Numbered from the stretch's first letter, positions 55,116 through 63,788 are shown. The stretch: 64,000 bases of DNA from Plantibacter sp. PA-3-X8 (GCF_003856975.1 NZ_CP033107.1:3410001-3474000); one strand, 5' to 3'. Numbers and translations: made by a program. Notes: a model not told the origin generated them from the sequence alone.

Positions 55116-56203
55116 GCGTCCACGCTCGCGTTCGTCGGGATACCGCCGGGTACCGCCGTCCCCGTCGCCGCCGCTGTCGCGACAGCAGGCCTGGCGAGGC
55201 GGGAGCGTCGTGACCTCCCATGCCCGGGCCGGACGATGCGCGGGTCGAGGACGGGGTAGACGAGGTCGGTCACGAGGTTGATGCCGACGTAGATGGAGGA
55301 GATGAGGATGACGACGGCCAGGATCACCGGGGTGTCCTGATCGCGCACGCTCTCGAAGGTGATGAATCCGAGGCCGGTGCGGGTGAACACGGCCTCCACG
55401 ACGACGGCACCGGCCAGCAACTCTCCGACGACGAGGGCGAGCATCGTGATCGACGGGATCGCACCGTTCTTCAAGACGTGGCCGAGGGCGATCCGGACCT
55501 CGCTCGTCCCCTTCGCGCGGAGCACGGTGACGAAGGGTTCGTCCGCAGCCTTCCGGAGTCCCTGGATCAACACCTGCGTCAACGGACCGTTGACGGCGAG
55601 CGCCAGGGTCAGCGCCGGGAGCACGTAGGACACGAAGCCCTGATCGCGGACCGACGACACCCAGCCGAGCTGGAAGGAGAAGATCGCGAGGAGCACGAAG
55701 CCGATGAGGAAGCTCGGCGCGGAGATGGAGGCGATGGGCGCCGATGCCGCGATGCTCCTGATCGCCCTGACGGGGGCGTACACGGCGGTGAGCGCGATCG
55801 CGAGCGACAGCACGATCGTCATGACGAACGCCACGCCCGCGAGCACGATCGTGTCCGAGAAGCCCTGCGCGACGAGGTCCGACACGGCACGACCGCTCAC
55901 GAGCGAGTAGCCGAGGTCCCCGTGGAGCAGCCGACCGACCGTCAGCGTGAACTGTTCGATCGGCGACAGGTCGAAGTGGTAGTACGCCCGCAGCGCCTCG
56001 CCGGCGGACGGGGGTAGTGGGTTGAGCGGGCTCGTCAGCTTGTTCTCGATGGGGTCGCCGGGCAGGACGAAGAGGGTGAAGAAGACGAGCGTGTAGACGA
56101 GGGCGATCACGAGGAGCGCCTGGGCGACGCGCCTGATCACGTACTCGCGGTACTGCCGGCGTCGCGTGTCCGCCGCGCTGGCGTTCGGATGCTGGTTGGA
56201 CAT
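55112..56203 (-). CDS. ABC transporter permease (DppB-like)
   Basis: A 363-residue permease. The first helix is YVIRRVAQALLVIALVYTLVF, and the EAA loop is TVLRAKGTSEVRIALGHVLKNG near 225. ATG 56203 is chosen over 56239 because GAGAGGAGG lies just upstream. The C-terminal 35 residues are a basic, Ala/Pro-rich tail. A strong hairpin separates it from the substrate-binding gene upstream. Confidence 0.94.
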   Translation of the reverse strand: MSNQHPNASAADTRRRQYREYVIRRVAQALLVIALVYTLVFFTLFVLPGDPIENKLTSPLNPLPPSAGEALRAYYHFDLSPIEQFTLTVGRLLHGDLGYSLVSGRAVSDLVAQGFSDTIVLAGVAFVMTIVLSLAIALTAVYAPVRAIRSIAASAPIASISAPSFLIGFVLLAIFSFQLGWVSSVRDQGFVSYVLPALTLALAVNGPLTQVLIQGLRKAADEPFVTVLRAKGTSEVRIALGHVLKNGAIPSITMLALVVGELLAGAVVVEAVFTRTGLGFITFESVRDQDTPVILAVVILISSIYVGINLVTDLVYPVLDPRIVRPGHGRSRRSRLARPAVATAAATGTAVPGGIPTNASVDA

Positions 56204-56238
56204 GTGGGGCCTCCTCTCGGAAGGGACGGGACCGGACA

Positions 56239-56269
56239 CGGGAGGGCCGTCCGATCGACGGCCCTCCCG
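56239..56269 (-). terminator. Intercistronic hairpin between substrate-binding protein and permease genes
   Basis: Perfect 13-bp arms CGGGAGGGCCGTC/GACGGCCCTCCCG around a 5-base loop begin 5 bases past the lipoprotein stop. In ABC import operons such a hairpin often protects the upstream mRNA and gives excess binding protein over permease; partial termination is equally possible. Confidence 0.8.
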
Positions 56270-56274
56270 CTCGC

Positions 56275-57897
56275 TCAGTCCTCGATCGAGGTGTTGTAGA
56301 ACTCCGGCAGGGCGCCGTCGGTGAGGGAGAAGCCCTTCACCCGATGCTGGGTGACGAACACCTGGCTGTCGTTGAGGATCGGGACGACGTAGGCCTGGTC
56401 GATCAGGTGGTCCTGGATCTGACCGAGGATCGCCGCGCGGGTGTCGTCGTCGGTCGCGGCGTTCTGCGCGTCGAGCAGCGACTGCAGGGTCGTGTCGGAG
56501 CCGGCGAGACCGAGGAGGTCTGAGCCGTCCTTGCTGTAGTACTCGCTGAGGCCCTTCGAGGGGTCAGGGTGCGGCCAACCGACCCGGAGCGCCCCGACCT
56601 CCGGGTCCGCGAACGCGGTCGCCCAGTAGGTGGAGTAGTCGAGCTCGTTGAGCGACAGCTCGATCCCGACGTCCTTGAACTGGTTCTGGATCTGCTGGAA
56701 GAGGCTCTTCGCCGTGTTGTCGTAGACGTCGATGTAGGTCTTCACCGTGAGCCGCTCGCCGCCCTTGGTGCGGTAGCCGTCCGCGTCGCGCTCGGTCCAG
56801 CCGGCTCCGTCGAGGAGGCGGTTCGCCGCATCCGGGTCGTAGGCGAACTTCGCCGATTCGTCGACGTAGCCGAAGGTGCCCGGCGACAGGACCGACGTCG
56901 CGGGCGTCCAGCTGTCGGTGTACTGCGTCTCGATGATCTGCTCACGGTCGATCGCGTGCAGCAGCGCCTTGCGGACGTCGACGTCGTCGAGGAACGGAGC
57001 CTGGCTGCGGAGGAACCACTGGTTGCTGAGACCGACACCCGTCTTGGACACGATGTCGTAGCCGGCGTCGACGAGCCCCTGCTCCTCGCTCGGCTGGACG
57101 TAGCGGATGACGTCGGCCTCGCCCGACTTCAGGGTGCCGAGCCGGACGCTGTCCTCCTGCACGGGGATGACCGTGACCGAGGCGAGGTGCGCCTCGCCCT
57201 GGTTCGGGGAGGACGGCGGGGCCCAGGCGTACCCCTCACGACGGTCGAGCACGATCTCCTTGCCGTAGGTCTCGGAGGCGACGACGAAGGGGCCCGAGCC
57301 GATGAGGTTCACGAACTTCGACTGCTCCTCCTTGCTCGCGTCGATCGTGGCGTCGGCGACGAGCCCGGATCCCCACCCGGTGAGCACGTTGAGGAAGGGC
57401 GCGTAGGGTGCGGCGAGGACGACGGTGACGGTGCTGGTCGCGTCGTCCGGCGTCGCGACGAGACCGGGCGGGAACTGCGCGTTCGGGGTCGTGCCCTTCG
57501 CCTCGTCGCCGGTCGACTGCCAGTTCAGGTTCTTCGCGACGCTCGTGGCGTCGACGGCGGTGCCGTCGCTGTAGGTGACGCCGTCCCGGATCACGAAGGT
57601 GTACGTGAGACCGTCGGGGCTGACGGTCCAGGAGTCGGCGATCCACGGTTCGAGTTCGCCCGTCTCCGCGTTCCGGTAGAGCAGGCGGTCGGTGATGTTC
57701 TGCTGGAGCGCACGGGTCTGCCACGTGCCAGCCTCCTGCACCTGCGCCGAGGTGGGGATCTCCGCGTCGAGGTAGGTGAGGCTGCCACCGTCCGCGTCTG
57801 ACGAGGCCGACGCCGCCGAGCAGCCGGTCAGCGCGATGCTCACGGCGACGAGGGCTGCGGCGGCGAGTCGTGCTCGCCGTCTGGTGGTTCGGGTCAT
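56275..57897 (-). CDS. ABC transporter substrate-binding lipoprotein (peptide/opine/nickel family 5)
   Basis: A 540-residue lipoprotein. The signal peptide starts TRTTRRRARLAAAALVAVSIALTGCS, with the lipidated Cys near residue 24. The family signature DGLTYTFVIRDGVTYSDGTAVDA lies near 100, and DVRKALLHAIDREQII near 330. It feeds the second importer. The leader before ATG 57897 has CAGGAG. It follows the flavin monooxygenase by 90 bases with no terminator, so the operon probably starts upstream of that gene. Confidence 0.93.
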   Translation of the reverse strand: MTRTTRRRARLAAAALVAVSIALTGCSAASASSDADGGSLTYLDAEIPTSAQVQEAGTWQTRALQQNITDRLLYRNAETGELEPWIADSWTVSPDGLTYTFVIRDGVTYSDGTAVDATSVAKNLNWQSTGDEAKGTTPNAQFPPGLVATPDDATSTVTVVLAAPYAPFLNVLTGWGSGLVADATIDASKEEQSKFVNLIGSGPFVVASETYGKEIVLDRREGYAWAPPSSPNQGEAHLASVTVIPVQEDSVRLGTLKSGEADVIRYVQPSEEQGLVDAGYDIVSKTGVGLSNQWFLRSQAPFLDDVDVRKALLHAIDREQIIETQYTDSWTPATSVLSPGTFGYVDESAKFAYDPDAANRLLDGAGWTERDADGYRTKGGERLTVKTYIDVYDNTAKSLFQQIQNQFKDVGIELSLNELDYSTYWATAFADPEVGALRVGWPHPDPSKGLSEYYSKDGSDLLGLAGSDTTLQSLLDAQNAATDDDTRAAILGQIQDHLIDQAYVVPILNDSQVFVTQHRVKGFSLTDGALPEFYNTSIED

Positions 57898-57987
57898 GAC
57901 GGGTACTCCTGTGGGTCGGGGTGGTCCGGTGCTGTGCCGGTGTGGTTGCCCATCCTGGTCGGCGCACCGGGCCACCCCGCCGCTCTG

Positions 57988-59550
57988 TTACGACAGGTTT
58001 CCCGCGGGTTCCCTCGATGACGCCGTGTGACCGTCGAGCGCCCTCTCGTGCTGGTCGCCGAGGTTCCGTCCTCCGCGATATCGTGCGGCCGGGTGGTCGT
58101 CGGGGAGCCGGGCCGCCCCGCCCGTCAGGCGCTCGCGGAGCGTCTCCCCCGGTCGATACGCGTCGCGCAGCCGCCCTCGGCGACGCAGCTCCGGCACGAC
58201 GAGTTCGACGAAATCGGTGAGCGTGTCGAGGCTGTGGTACTGCCGCAGGTTGATCCCGTCGATACCGACCTCGTCCAACCATCGCTCGATCTCGTCGGCG
58301 ACGACCTCGGGGGTGCCGACAGCGAAGAAGTCCCGTTCGAGGTCGCTGCCGACCCGCACGATGAACTCGCCGACGGTGCCGGCCGTCACCTGCGGCGGCA
58401 GGGCGTCCGCCGGGACCCCCTCTGCGGCGAGCGCCTCGGCGACGGTCCGGTCCTCCGGGTGCGCCAGCGGGTCGAACGGCAGCCCGGCGTGCACGAACCG
58501 ACCGACGATACTCGCATGCTCGCGGTACTGCGCGGCCTTGGCCTCGGCCTCCTCCTGCGTCCGCGCGACGATGACGGCCGCCTGGACGACGATCTTCAGC
58601 GCGGCCCCGTCGCGTCCGTTGTCGGCCGCTGCCGCACGGAACCGCTCCAGGAGGGGGCCTGCACCACCTGGACCCCGCACGCCCGTGAACACGGCCTCGG
58701 CGTGCCGTCCGGCGAACGCGATGCCGGCCGGGGAGGCGGTCGCGGTGTAGAGCAGCGGTGTCCGTTGGGCGCTCGGCTCGGACAGGTGCGGTCCGGCGAC
58801 CTGGAAATAGCGCCCGACGTGATCGATGTACCGCACCTTGTCGGGGTCGGAGTAGACGCCGGCCTCCCGGTCACGGATGACGGCGTCGTCGTCCCAGGAC
58901 CCCTCCCAGAGCTTGTAGAGGACGTCCAGGTATTCCTCGGCGATCGCGAACCGTTCGTCGTGCGGGATCTCCTCGACGAGGCCGAAGTTCCGTGCGGCGT
59001 TCGGCAGGTAGGAGGTGACGATGTTCCACGCGACGCGGCCGTTCGTCAGGTGGTCGAGGGTGCTCATGCGACGCGCGAAGGCGAACGGCGGCTCGTAGCT
59101 CGTCGAGAAGGTGATGCCGAAGCCGAGGTGCTCGGTCACGGCGGCCATCGCGGGGACGACGAGCAGCGGGTCGTTGTTGGGGATCTGCAGGCCCTCACGC
59201 AGGGCGTCGGCCGGGCCGCCGCGGAAGACGTCGTAGGCGCCGACCACGTCCGCGATGAAGATCGCGTCGAACCCGCCCGCCTCCGCTGTCCGGGCAAGTG
59301 TCGTCCAGTACCGGATGTAGGTGTACTGGTCGCGTCGGTTGTCCGGCAGGCGCCAGAGGCCGTGGGTGATGTGGCTCACGCAGTTCATCTCGAACAGGTT
59401 GAGGATGAGCTGCTTGGGGCTGGACCGCGTCGGGCTGGACTGTTCGCTGATGATCGACTCCTCCGGTGGAGCGGCGATCGGTCCGTCCGGACCGGGCCGC
59501 CTCAGCACCCTAGGCGCAGCGGGAGGGACGAGGTCCGGCCGCGGTGTCAC
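57988..59550 (-). CDS. FMN-dependent monooxygenase, bacterial luciferase-like (NtaA/SnaA/DszA type)
   Basis: A flavin monooxygenase of up to 520 residues that uses FMNH2 and O2 from a separate reductase. Core signatures: LNLFEMNCVSHITHGLWR, FDAIFIADVVGAYDVF, RMSTLDHLTNGRVAWNIVTSYLPNAARNFG and YRYFQVAGPHLS-like segments; relatives act on sulfones, chelators and thioethers. The start is unclear: GTG 59550 (TATGAC five bases upstream), GTG 59508, or a shorter form. GGAGGAG at about 59457-59463 is followed by ATC, not ATG or GTG. The C-terminal 40 residues are low-complexity. It lies upstream of a complete importer. Confidence 0.88.
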   Translation of the reverse strand: MTPRPDLVPPAAPRVLRRPGPDGPIAAPPEESIISEQSSPTRSSPKQLILNLFEMNCVSHITHGLWRLPDNRRDQYTYIRYWTTLARTAEAGGFDAIFIADVVGAYDVFRGGPADALREGLQIPNNDPLLVVPAMAAVTEHLGFGITFSTSYEPPFAFARRMSTLDHLTNGRVAWNIVTSYLPNAARNFGLVEEIPHDERFAIAEEYLDVLYKLWEGSWDDDAVIRDREAGVYSDPDKVRYIDHVGRYFQVAGPHLSEPSAQRTPLLYTATASPAGIAFAGRHAEAVFTGVRGPGGAGPLLERFRAAAADNGRDGAALKIVVQAAVIVARTQEEAEAKAAQYREHASIVGRFVHAGLPFDPLAHPEDRTVAEALAAEGVPADALPPQVTAGTVGEFIVRVGSDLERDFFAVGTPEVVADEIERWLDEVGIDGINLRQYHSLDTLTDFVELVVPELRRRGRLRDAYRPGETLRERLTGGAARLPDDHPAARYRGGRNLGDQHERALDGHTASSREPAGNLS

Positions 59551-59592
59551 ATCCCGTCATACGCCACCGGGCGACGCGAGGGCGACGATCGG

Positions 59593-61023
59593 TCAGCGGG
59601 CGACGGACGGGACGCGGTCCTGCCAACGCAGTCGCCGCTCCAGTTGCGCACCGAGGGCGAGCAGGGTGGCCTCGCCTCCGGGACGCCCGATCAGCTGGAC
59701 GCCCATCGGCAGCCCCTCGGACGTCTCGTGCACCGGGAGCGTGATGGCCGGCAGGCCGGTCGCGTTCACGAAGGAGGTGTGCGGCGCGTAGCGCACCTGC
59801 TGCTCGAAGTTCAGCTCGGGCGAGTCCTGGTCGTACCACCCGACCGGCCGTGGTGTCTGGGCGAGCGCCGGCGTGATGATCGCGTCGAACGGCGCGAACT
59901 GCGCGAGGACGCTGCGTTCGAACCGGTGGAGACTGGCGAGCGTCTCCATGAGCCGGGTCGCCGGCAGCGCCCGACCGCGCTCGACGAGGGACCTCGTGAT
60001 GGGTTCGAGGAGCGCCAGCTCCGCCTCCGAGGACGCCGGGACACCGGCCGCTGAGGCCTGCCAGATCGTCGTGAAGTCGGTCGGGTACCGTTCGGCGTCG
60101 CGAAGAGTGAGCTCCTCCAAGCCGTGCCCCATCGCGGTGAACGCCCGGGTGGCGACGTCGACGGCGGCGCGGGCCTCCGGGTCCACCGCCAGCTCGAAGG
60201 CGCTGTCCCAGGGTGAGCCGTCGAGGACCGCCAACTGGAACCGGCCCTCGCCGCGCACGGCGTGCCCGAGCAGGGGTCCGTCATCGGCGTCGGGTGCTCG
60301 CAGCGTGAAGTGATGGTCGATGCGTCCGTGCACGCGCTCGATCATCGCGTCGAGCAGGAGCGCCGCGTCGGCGACGGTCCGGGCGATCGGCCCGGGGACG
60401 ACGAGGCCGGCGAGTCGGTCGACACCGGAGCCCGCGGGGACGAGCCCCCGCGTGGGCTTCAGGCCGACGAGCCCGCAGGCGGCCGCCGGGATGCGGACGG
60501 AGCCGCCACCGTCGGAGCCGGGGGCGAACGGGAGGAGCCGCGCGGCGACGGCGGCGGCGGCCCCGCCACTCGACCCCGCCGCTCCGCGGTCGAGGGCCCA
60601 CGGGTTCCGCGTCGGCACCCCGTCGAGCGGCTCCGTGTAGCCGTAGAGCCCGAACTCCGGGGTCGCGGTCTTCCCGAGGCTCACCGCTCCGGCCCGGTCG
60701 AGGACGCCGACCAGCTCGTCGTCGGTCGTCGCCACGACCTCCGCGGTGAGCCGTGACCCGAAGCGGACGGGCTGACCGGCACGGGACACGAGGTCCTTGT
60801 CGCCGATCGGGAGTCCCCAGAGCGGTGCGGTCCGAGGAAGTGCCTCGACCGCCTCCACGCGTTCGGCGAGCGATCCGGCGGCGACCGAGGTGAAGGCGCC
60901 GATCGCGTCGTCGAGGCGCTCGATGCGGTCGAGGTAGTGCCGGGCGAGCTCCGTCGGTGAGACCTCGTCCCGCTGCAACGCCTGCCACTGCTCGAGCGCC
61001 GTCAGCTCGTGGAGTTCCGCCAT
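59593..61023 (-). CDS. Amidase-signature family hydrolase
   Basis: A 476-residue amidase. The Ser-cisSer-Lys triad is visible: Lys in LPIGDKDLV (near 76), the Ser pair in the Gly/Ser region GAAGSSGGAAAA (near 150) and GSDGGGSVRIPA (near 172). Family members hydrolyse amides as varied as indoleacetamide, nicotinamide or Glu-tRNA partners; the lack of a GatB neighbour argues against GatA. ATG 61023 is preceded at six bases by TAGGCT, so a leaderless transcript is likely, and read-through into the monooxygenase 42 bases downstream is possible. Confidence 0.9.
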   Translation of the reverse strand: MAELHELTALEQWQALQRDEVSPTELARHYLDRIERLDDAIGAFTSVAAGSLAERVEAVEALPRTAPLWGLPIGDKDLVSRAGQPVRFGSRLTAEVVATTDDELVGVLDRAGAVSLGKTATPEFGLYGYTEPLDGVPTRNPWALDRGAAGSSGGAAAAVAARLLPFAPGSDGGGSVRIPAAACGLVGLKPTRGLVPAGSGVDRLAGLVVPGPIARTVADAALLLDAMIERVHGRIDHHFTLRAPDADDGPLLGHAVRGEGRFQLAVLDGSPWDSAFELAVDPEARAAVDVATRAFTAMGHGLEELTLRDAERYPTDFTTIWQASAAGVPASSEAELALLEPITRSLVERGRALPATRLMETLASLHRFERSVLAQFAPFDAIITPALAQTPRPVGWYDQDSPELNFEQQVRYAPHTSFVNATGLPAITLPVHETSEGLPMGVQLIGRPGGEATLLALGAQLERRLRWQDRVPSVAR

Positions 61024-61029
61024 GCGACC

Positions 61030-61035
61030 AGCCTA
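61030..61035 (-). promoter_or_regulatory. -10 element for the leaderless amidase transcript
   Basis: TAGGCT on the minus strand ends exactly six bases before ATG 61023. Confidence 0.6.
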
Positions 61036-61075
61036 GAGGCGGCGCTCTCCTGTGGTCCCCGTTCCCCGGCCGTTC

Positions 61076-61098
61076 CGGTCCCTGAGCCTGTCGAAGGG
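61076..61098 (+). repeat. Copy of the dispersed intergenic element
   Basis: A full 23-base match, identical to the copy at 51686, including TTC before it. It lies between the stop of the GNAT gene and the amidase promoter. Confidence 0.85.
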
Positions 61099-61109
61099 TG
61101 TCGACCGGT

Positions 61110-61691
61110 TCAGCGCTTCAAGGACTTCTGGAGGAGGACCGTGCCGATCCAGCGGCCGAACTTGAACCCGACACGGCCCATGCGGCCCACCTCGGTGAAC
61201 CCGAACTTCTCGTGCAGGGCGATCGACGACTCGGCGCCCTTGTCGGCGATGACGGCCAGCATCTCCTTGAGCCCGGCGGCCTTCGAGCGCTCGATGAGCT
61301 CACCGAGCAGATCGGTGCCGAGGCCCTTGCCGGTCGCCGCCGCTCCGAGGTAGATCGAGCTCTCCACGGTGAAGCGGTAGGCGCGCTTCTGCTTCCACGG
61401 CGCGCACAGCGCGTACCCGAGGATCTGTCCGGTCGGGTTGACGGCGACGATGAACGGGAGCTGGAGCCGCTGCAGGTAGGCGAATTTGGAGCGCCACTCG
61501 GCGAGGGTCATCGCGTCCTCGTCGAAGGTGACCATGCTGTTGGCGACGTAGTGGTTGTAGATCGCCCGGATGTCGGGCAGGTCGGCCGCAGTGGCGTCGC
61601 GCATCGTGAAGGCGAACGGCGTCTCGGGGGTCGGCGGCTTGCGCAGGTGCGGCGGCAGCCGGCGCCTCGGCTCGTACTCCTCTTCCAGCAT
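61110..61691 (-). CDS. GNAT-family N-acetyltransferase (phosphinothricin acetyltransferase-like)
   Basis: A 193-residue acetyltransferase. The acetyl-CoA loop is LGAAATGKGLGTDLLGELIERS near 135 (Q/RxxGxG/A type), with MRDATAADLPDIRAIYNHYV as motif C and ESSIALHEKFGFTEVGRMGRVGFKFGRW as motif B, the pattern of Bar/Pat-like enzymes that acetylate small amines. The substrate is unknown. ATG 61691 is preceded at six bases by TAGGCT. It ends 12 bases from a dispersed-repeat copy. Confidence 0.88.
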   Translation of the reverse strand: MLEEEYEPRRRLPPHLRKPPTPETPFAFTMRDATAADLPDIRAIYNHYVANSMVTFDEDAMTLAEWRSKFAYLQRLQLPFIVAVNPTGQILGYALCAPWKQKRAYRFTVESSIYLGAAATGKGLGTDLLGELIERSKAAGLKEMLAVIADKGAESSIALHEKFGFTEVGRMGRVGFKFGRWIGTVLLQKSLKR

Positions 61692-61697
61692 CCCCCA

Positions 61698-61703
61698 AGC
61701 CTA
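61698..61703 (-). promoter_or_regulatory. -10 element for the leaderless GNAT transcript
   Basis: TAGGCT on the minus strand ends exactly six bases before ATG 61691. Confidence 0.6.
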
Positions 61704-61756
61704 ACGAGGGGGTGGGTCGCCGGACAGCCCTTGCGGCCGACGCCACGACCCGGTCG

Positions 61757-62476
61757 TCAGTCGAGCGACCAGTCGATCGGGTCCACGCCGCGGGAGACGA
61801 GGAAGTCGTTCGTGCGGCTGAACGGCTTCGAGCCGAAGAAGCCCCGCGAGGCGGAGAGCGGACTCGGGTGCGCCGAGACGATGACGTGGCGGTCGGGGTC
61901 GCCCGATGATTCGAGCAGCGGTGCCAGTCGTTCGGCGTCCTTGCCCCAGAGGATCGACACGAGCGGTGCGGGGCGTGCGGCGAGCGCGCGGATCGCCTGT
62001 TCCGTGACCGCCTCCCAGCCGTGTCGGCGGTGCGACCCGGCGGAACCCGCCTCGACCGTGAGGACGCGGTTGAGGAGCAGCACGCCCTGTCCGGTCCACG
62101 AACTGAGATCGCCGTGTTCCGGCGTCGGGACACCGAGGTCCTCGCGGAGTTCCCGATGGATGTTCGCGAGGCTGCGCGGCACCGGGCGGACCTCCCGGTC
62201 CGCGGCGAACGACAGGCCGATCGGATGACCCGGCGTCGGGTACGGGTCCTGCCCGACGATGAGGACCCGGACCGCGCTGAACGGCGTACGGAAGGCCCGC
62301 AGGACGAGCTCGGGTGCCGGCAACCATCGGGCACCGGCCGCTGTCTGCGCCGCGAGCCAGTGGTCGATCGTCGCGAGGTCGTCCGCGACGGGTGCGAGCG
62401 CGCCGGCCCACCCCTCGTCCATCGACCCCGCCGCGGCGAGCTGTGCCGGGGTGCCGCCGAGGATCCCGTTCGTCAT
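61757..62476 (-). CDS. ung: Uracil-DNA glycosylase
   Basis: A 239-residue family 1 UDG that removes uracil from DNA. Active-site motif: [21 protein letters not shown] (catalytic Asp, uracil-stacking residues) near residue 70; the DNA-intercalation loop is [19 protein letters not shown] near 200, with the catalytic His. Also [12 protein letters not shown] and [12 protein letters not shown] 62476 lies 3 bases after the stop of the S51-like gene, so they are probably cotranscribed. Confidence 0.96.
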   Translation of the reverse strand: MTNGILGGTPAQLAAAGSMDEGWAGALAPVADDLATIDHWLAAQTAAGARWLPAPELVLRAFRTPFSAVRVLIVGQDPYPTPGHPIGLSFAADREVRPVPRSLANIHRELREDLGVPTPEHGDLSSWTGQGVLLLNRVLTVEAGSAGSHRRHGWEAVTEQAIRALAARPAPLVSILWGKDAERLAPLLESSGDPDRHVIVSAHPSPLSASRGFFGSKPFSRTNDFLVSRGVDPIDWSLD

Positions 62477-62479
62477 GGA

Positions 62480-63217
62480 CTACTGCTGCTGCGGCTGCTC
62501 GGCACCGATCGTGCGGACGACGACCCCGTGCTCGGCGGTGAAGACCTGCCAGACACTGCCGCCACCGAGGACGGAGAGCGCCCCCTGCCCGACGACGAGC
62601 GCCGTGTTCTCGTCGATCGCGACCCCGCCGTCGACGACCCCGGCCTCCGTCGCGGCGACGAGCCGCCCGAGGGTGCCCCACTGTGCGGCATGCGCCTCGA
62701 CCGCGATGTCGACGAGCCCGAGACCGTCGCCGATCGTGACCTCGTCGAGTTCCTCGGACGCCGCCTCGGGGCTCACGGGGACCTCGCCGACACGCCATCC
62801 GCCGATGATCGCGTGCTCGGCGGCGATCATCGCGCCGGCCGAGATGCCGAGGTAGGGCAGACCGGACGCGACGAGGCGTCGGATGTCGGTGGCGACCGGC
62901 GCGACCGCCTCCGCGTAGGCCGAGGGCAGTCCGCCGCCGACGACGATCCCGTCGACCTCGGCCAGCTGAGCCTGCGCGACCACGCCGCCCTCGCGGACGA
63001 CCACGCGGATCGCCTCGATCTCACCGGAGCGTGCGACGGCACGTTCCAGGGCGGCGGACTGCTCGAGCCCGTCACCGTCGTGCACGACGACGATCGCGAT
63101 GCGCGGGGCCAACCGACCGGCGACGACCGCGAGCGCGGCCGCCTCGGCGATGAACGCTGCGTAGACGGTCGACTCGGTCTCTGGGGCGGCCGGACCGCCG
63201 AGGAGGAAAACACTCAC
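62480..63217 (-). CDS. Peptidase S51/cyanophycinase-like family protein
   Basis: A 245-residue protein with the S51 nucleophile elbow LGISAGAMIAAEH (Ser near residue 132), preceded by GIVVGGGLPSAYAEA, the fold shared by dipeptidase E and cyanophycinase. A C-terminal segment ENTALVVGQGALSVLGGGSVWQV is typical of the cyanophycinase-like branch. Whether it acts on dipeptides or on a polymer is open. GTG 63217 is preceded at six bases by TAGGGT. It is followed directly by ung. Confidence 0.85.
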   Translation of the reverse strand: MSVFLLGGPAAPETESTVYAAFIAEAAALAVVAGRLAPRIAIVVVHDGDGLEQSAALERAVARSGEIEAIRVVVREGGVVAQAQLAEVDGIVVGGGLPSAYAEAVAPVATDIRRLVASGLPYLGISAGAMIAAEHAIIGGWRVGEVPVSPEAASEELDEVTIGDGLGLVDIAVEAHAAQWGTLGRLVAATEAGVVDGGVAIDENTALVVGQGALSVLGGGSVWQVFTAEHGVVVRTIGAEQPQQQ

Positions 63218-63223
63218 CCTGAG

Positions 63224-63229
63224 ACCCTA
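63224..63229 (-). promoter_or_regulatory. -10 element for the leaderless S51-like/ung transcript
   Basis: TAGGGT on the minus strand ends exactly six bases before GTG 63217. Confidence 0.6.
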
Positions 63230-63257
63230 CCCGGCACCCCGGATCAGGCGGGGACGA

Positions 63258-63755
63258 TCAGGCCGTGATCGTCGGCAGCGTCGACCAGGGGAAGGAGATC
63301 CAGCGGTCGACACGCTTCCACACGTAGTCGGGGCGGAGCACCGTCTGCGGCTTCTCGTACAGCGTCACCGTGCGGACCTCCGCACCGCTCGCCTGCATGA
63401 GTTCCAGCACCATCGCGAGCGTGCGACCCGAGTCGGACACGTCGTCGACGAGCAGCACCCGGCTCCCCGGCAACCCGGCCACGTCGAGCAGCGGCGGGAG
63501 CACGACGGGCTCGGGGAGACGCGCGTCGACCCCGGTGTAGAACTCGACGTTCAGCGCGCCGCACGCCTTCACGTCGAGGGCGTAGGCGATGGCACCGGCG
63601 AGCAGGAGCCCACCGCGCGCGATCGCGACGACGGAGTCGGGCCGGAACCCGCTCGCGACGATCGCACTGGACAGTTCGCGGGCCGCGTCACCGAACGTGG
63701 GCCAGTCGAGGACCTCTCGCTCCGGGGACGCTGCGCTGGGGTTCTCGGTCGACAT
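63258..63755 (-). CDS. Phosphoribosyltransferase (xanthine/hypoxanthine type)
   Basis: A 165-residue type I PRTase. The PRPP loop is RVLLVDDVSDSGRTLAMV near residue 100, with the flexible-loop region before it and VVAIARGGLLLAGAIAYAL as the base-side beta-alpha unit; the C-terminal YVWKRVDRWISFPWS aligns with Gpt-like proteins that salvage purines. Exact base preference is uncertain. ATG 63755 has TAGCGT ending six bases upstream, and GGAGG directly adjacent, too close to be a normal Shine-Dalgarno. Confidence 0.88.
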   Translation of the reverse strand: MSTENPSAASPEREVLDWPTFGDAARELSSAIVASGFRPDSVVAIARGGLLLAGAIAYALDVKACGALNVEFYTGVDARLPEPVVLPPLLDVAGLPGSRVLLVDDVSDSGRTLAMVLELMQASGAEVRTVTLYEKPQTVLRPDYVWKRVDRWISFPWSTLPTITA

Positions 63756-63761
63756 CCTCCA

Positions 63762-63767
63762 ACGCTA
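63762..63767 (-). promoter_or_regulatory. -10 element of the phosphoribosyltransferase gene
   Basis: TAGCGT on the minus strand ends six bases before ATG 63755; it shares a 45-base intergenic region with the divergent MFS gene. Confidence 0.55.
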
Positions 63768-63788
63768 TCCTGCCGGCCGGGCCGCCTG

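Noticed and set aside
54247..55221. Upstream extension of the fused ATPase frame
   Set aside because: Lies over the permease gene in another frame; the Arg/Pro-rich translation lacks ABC motifs.
13900..63000. Insertion sequences, integrases or phage genes
   Set aside because: No transposase, integrase, relaxase or terminal inverted repeats were recognised on either strand.
62480..63217. S51-like protein as part of a cyanophycin or polymer pathway with the Pls-like gene
   Set aside because: It lies 27 kb away next to ung, and no cyanophycin synthetase is present; family membership alone is not enough.
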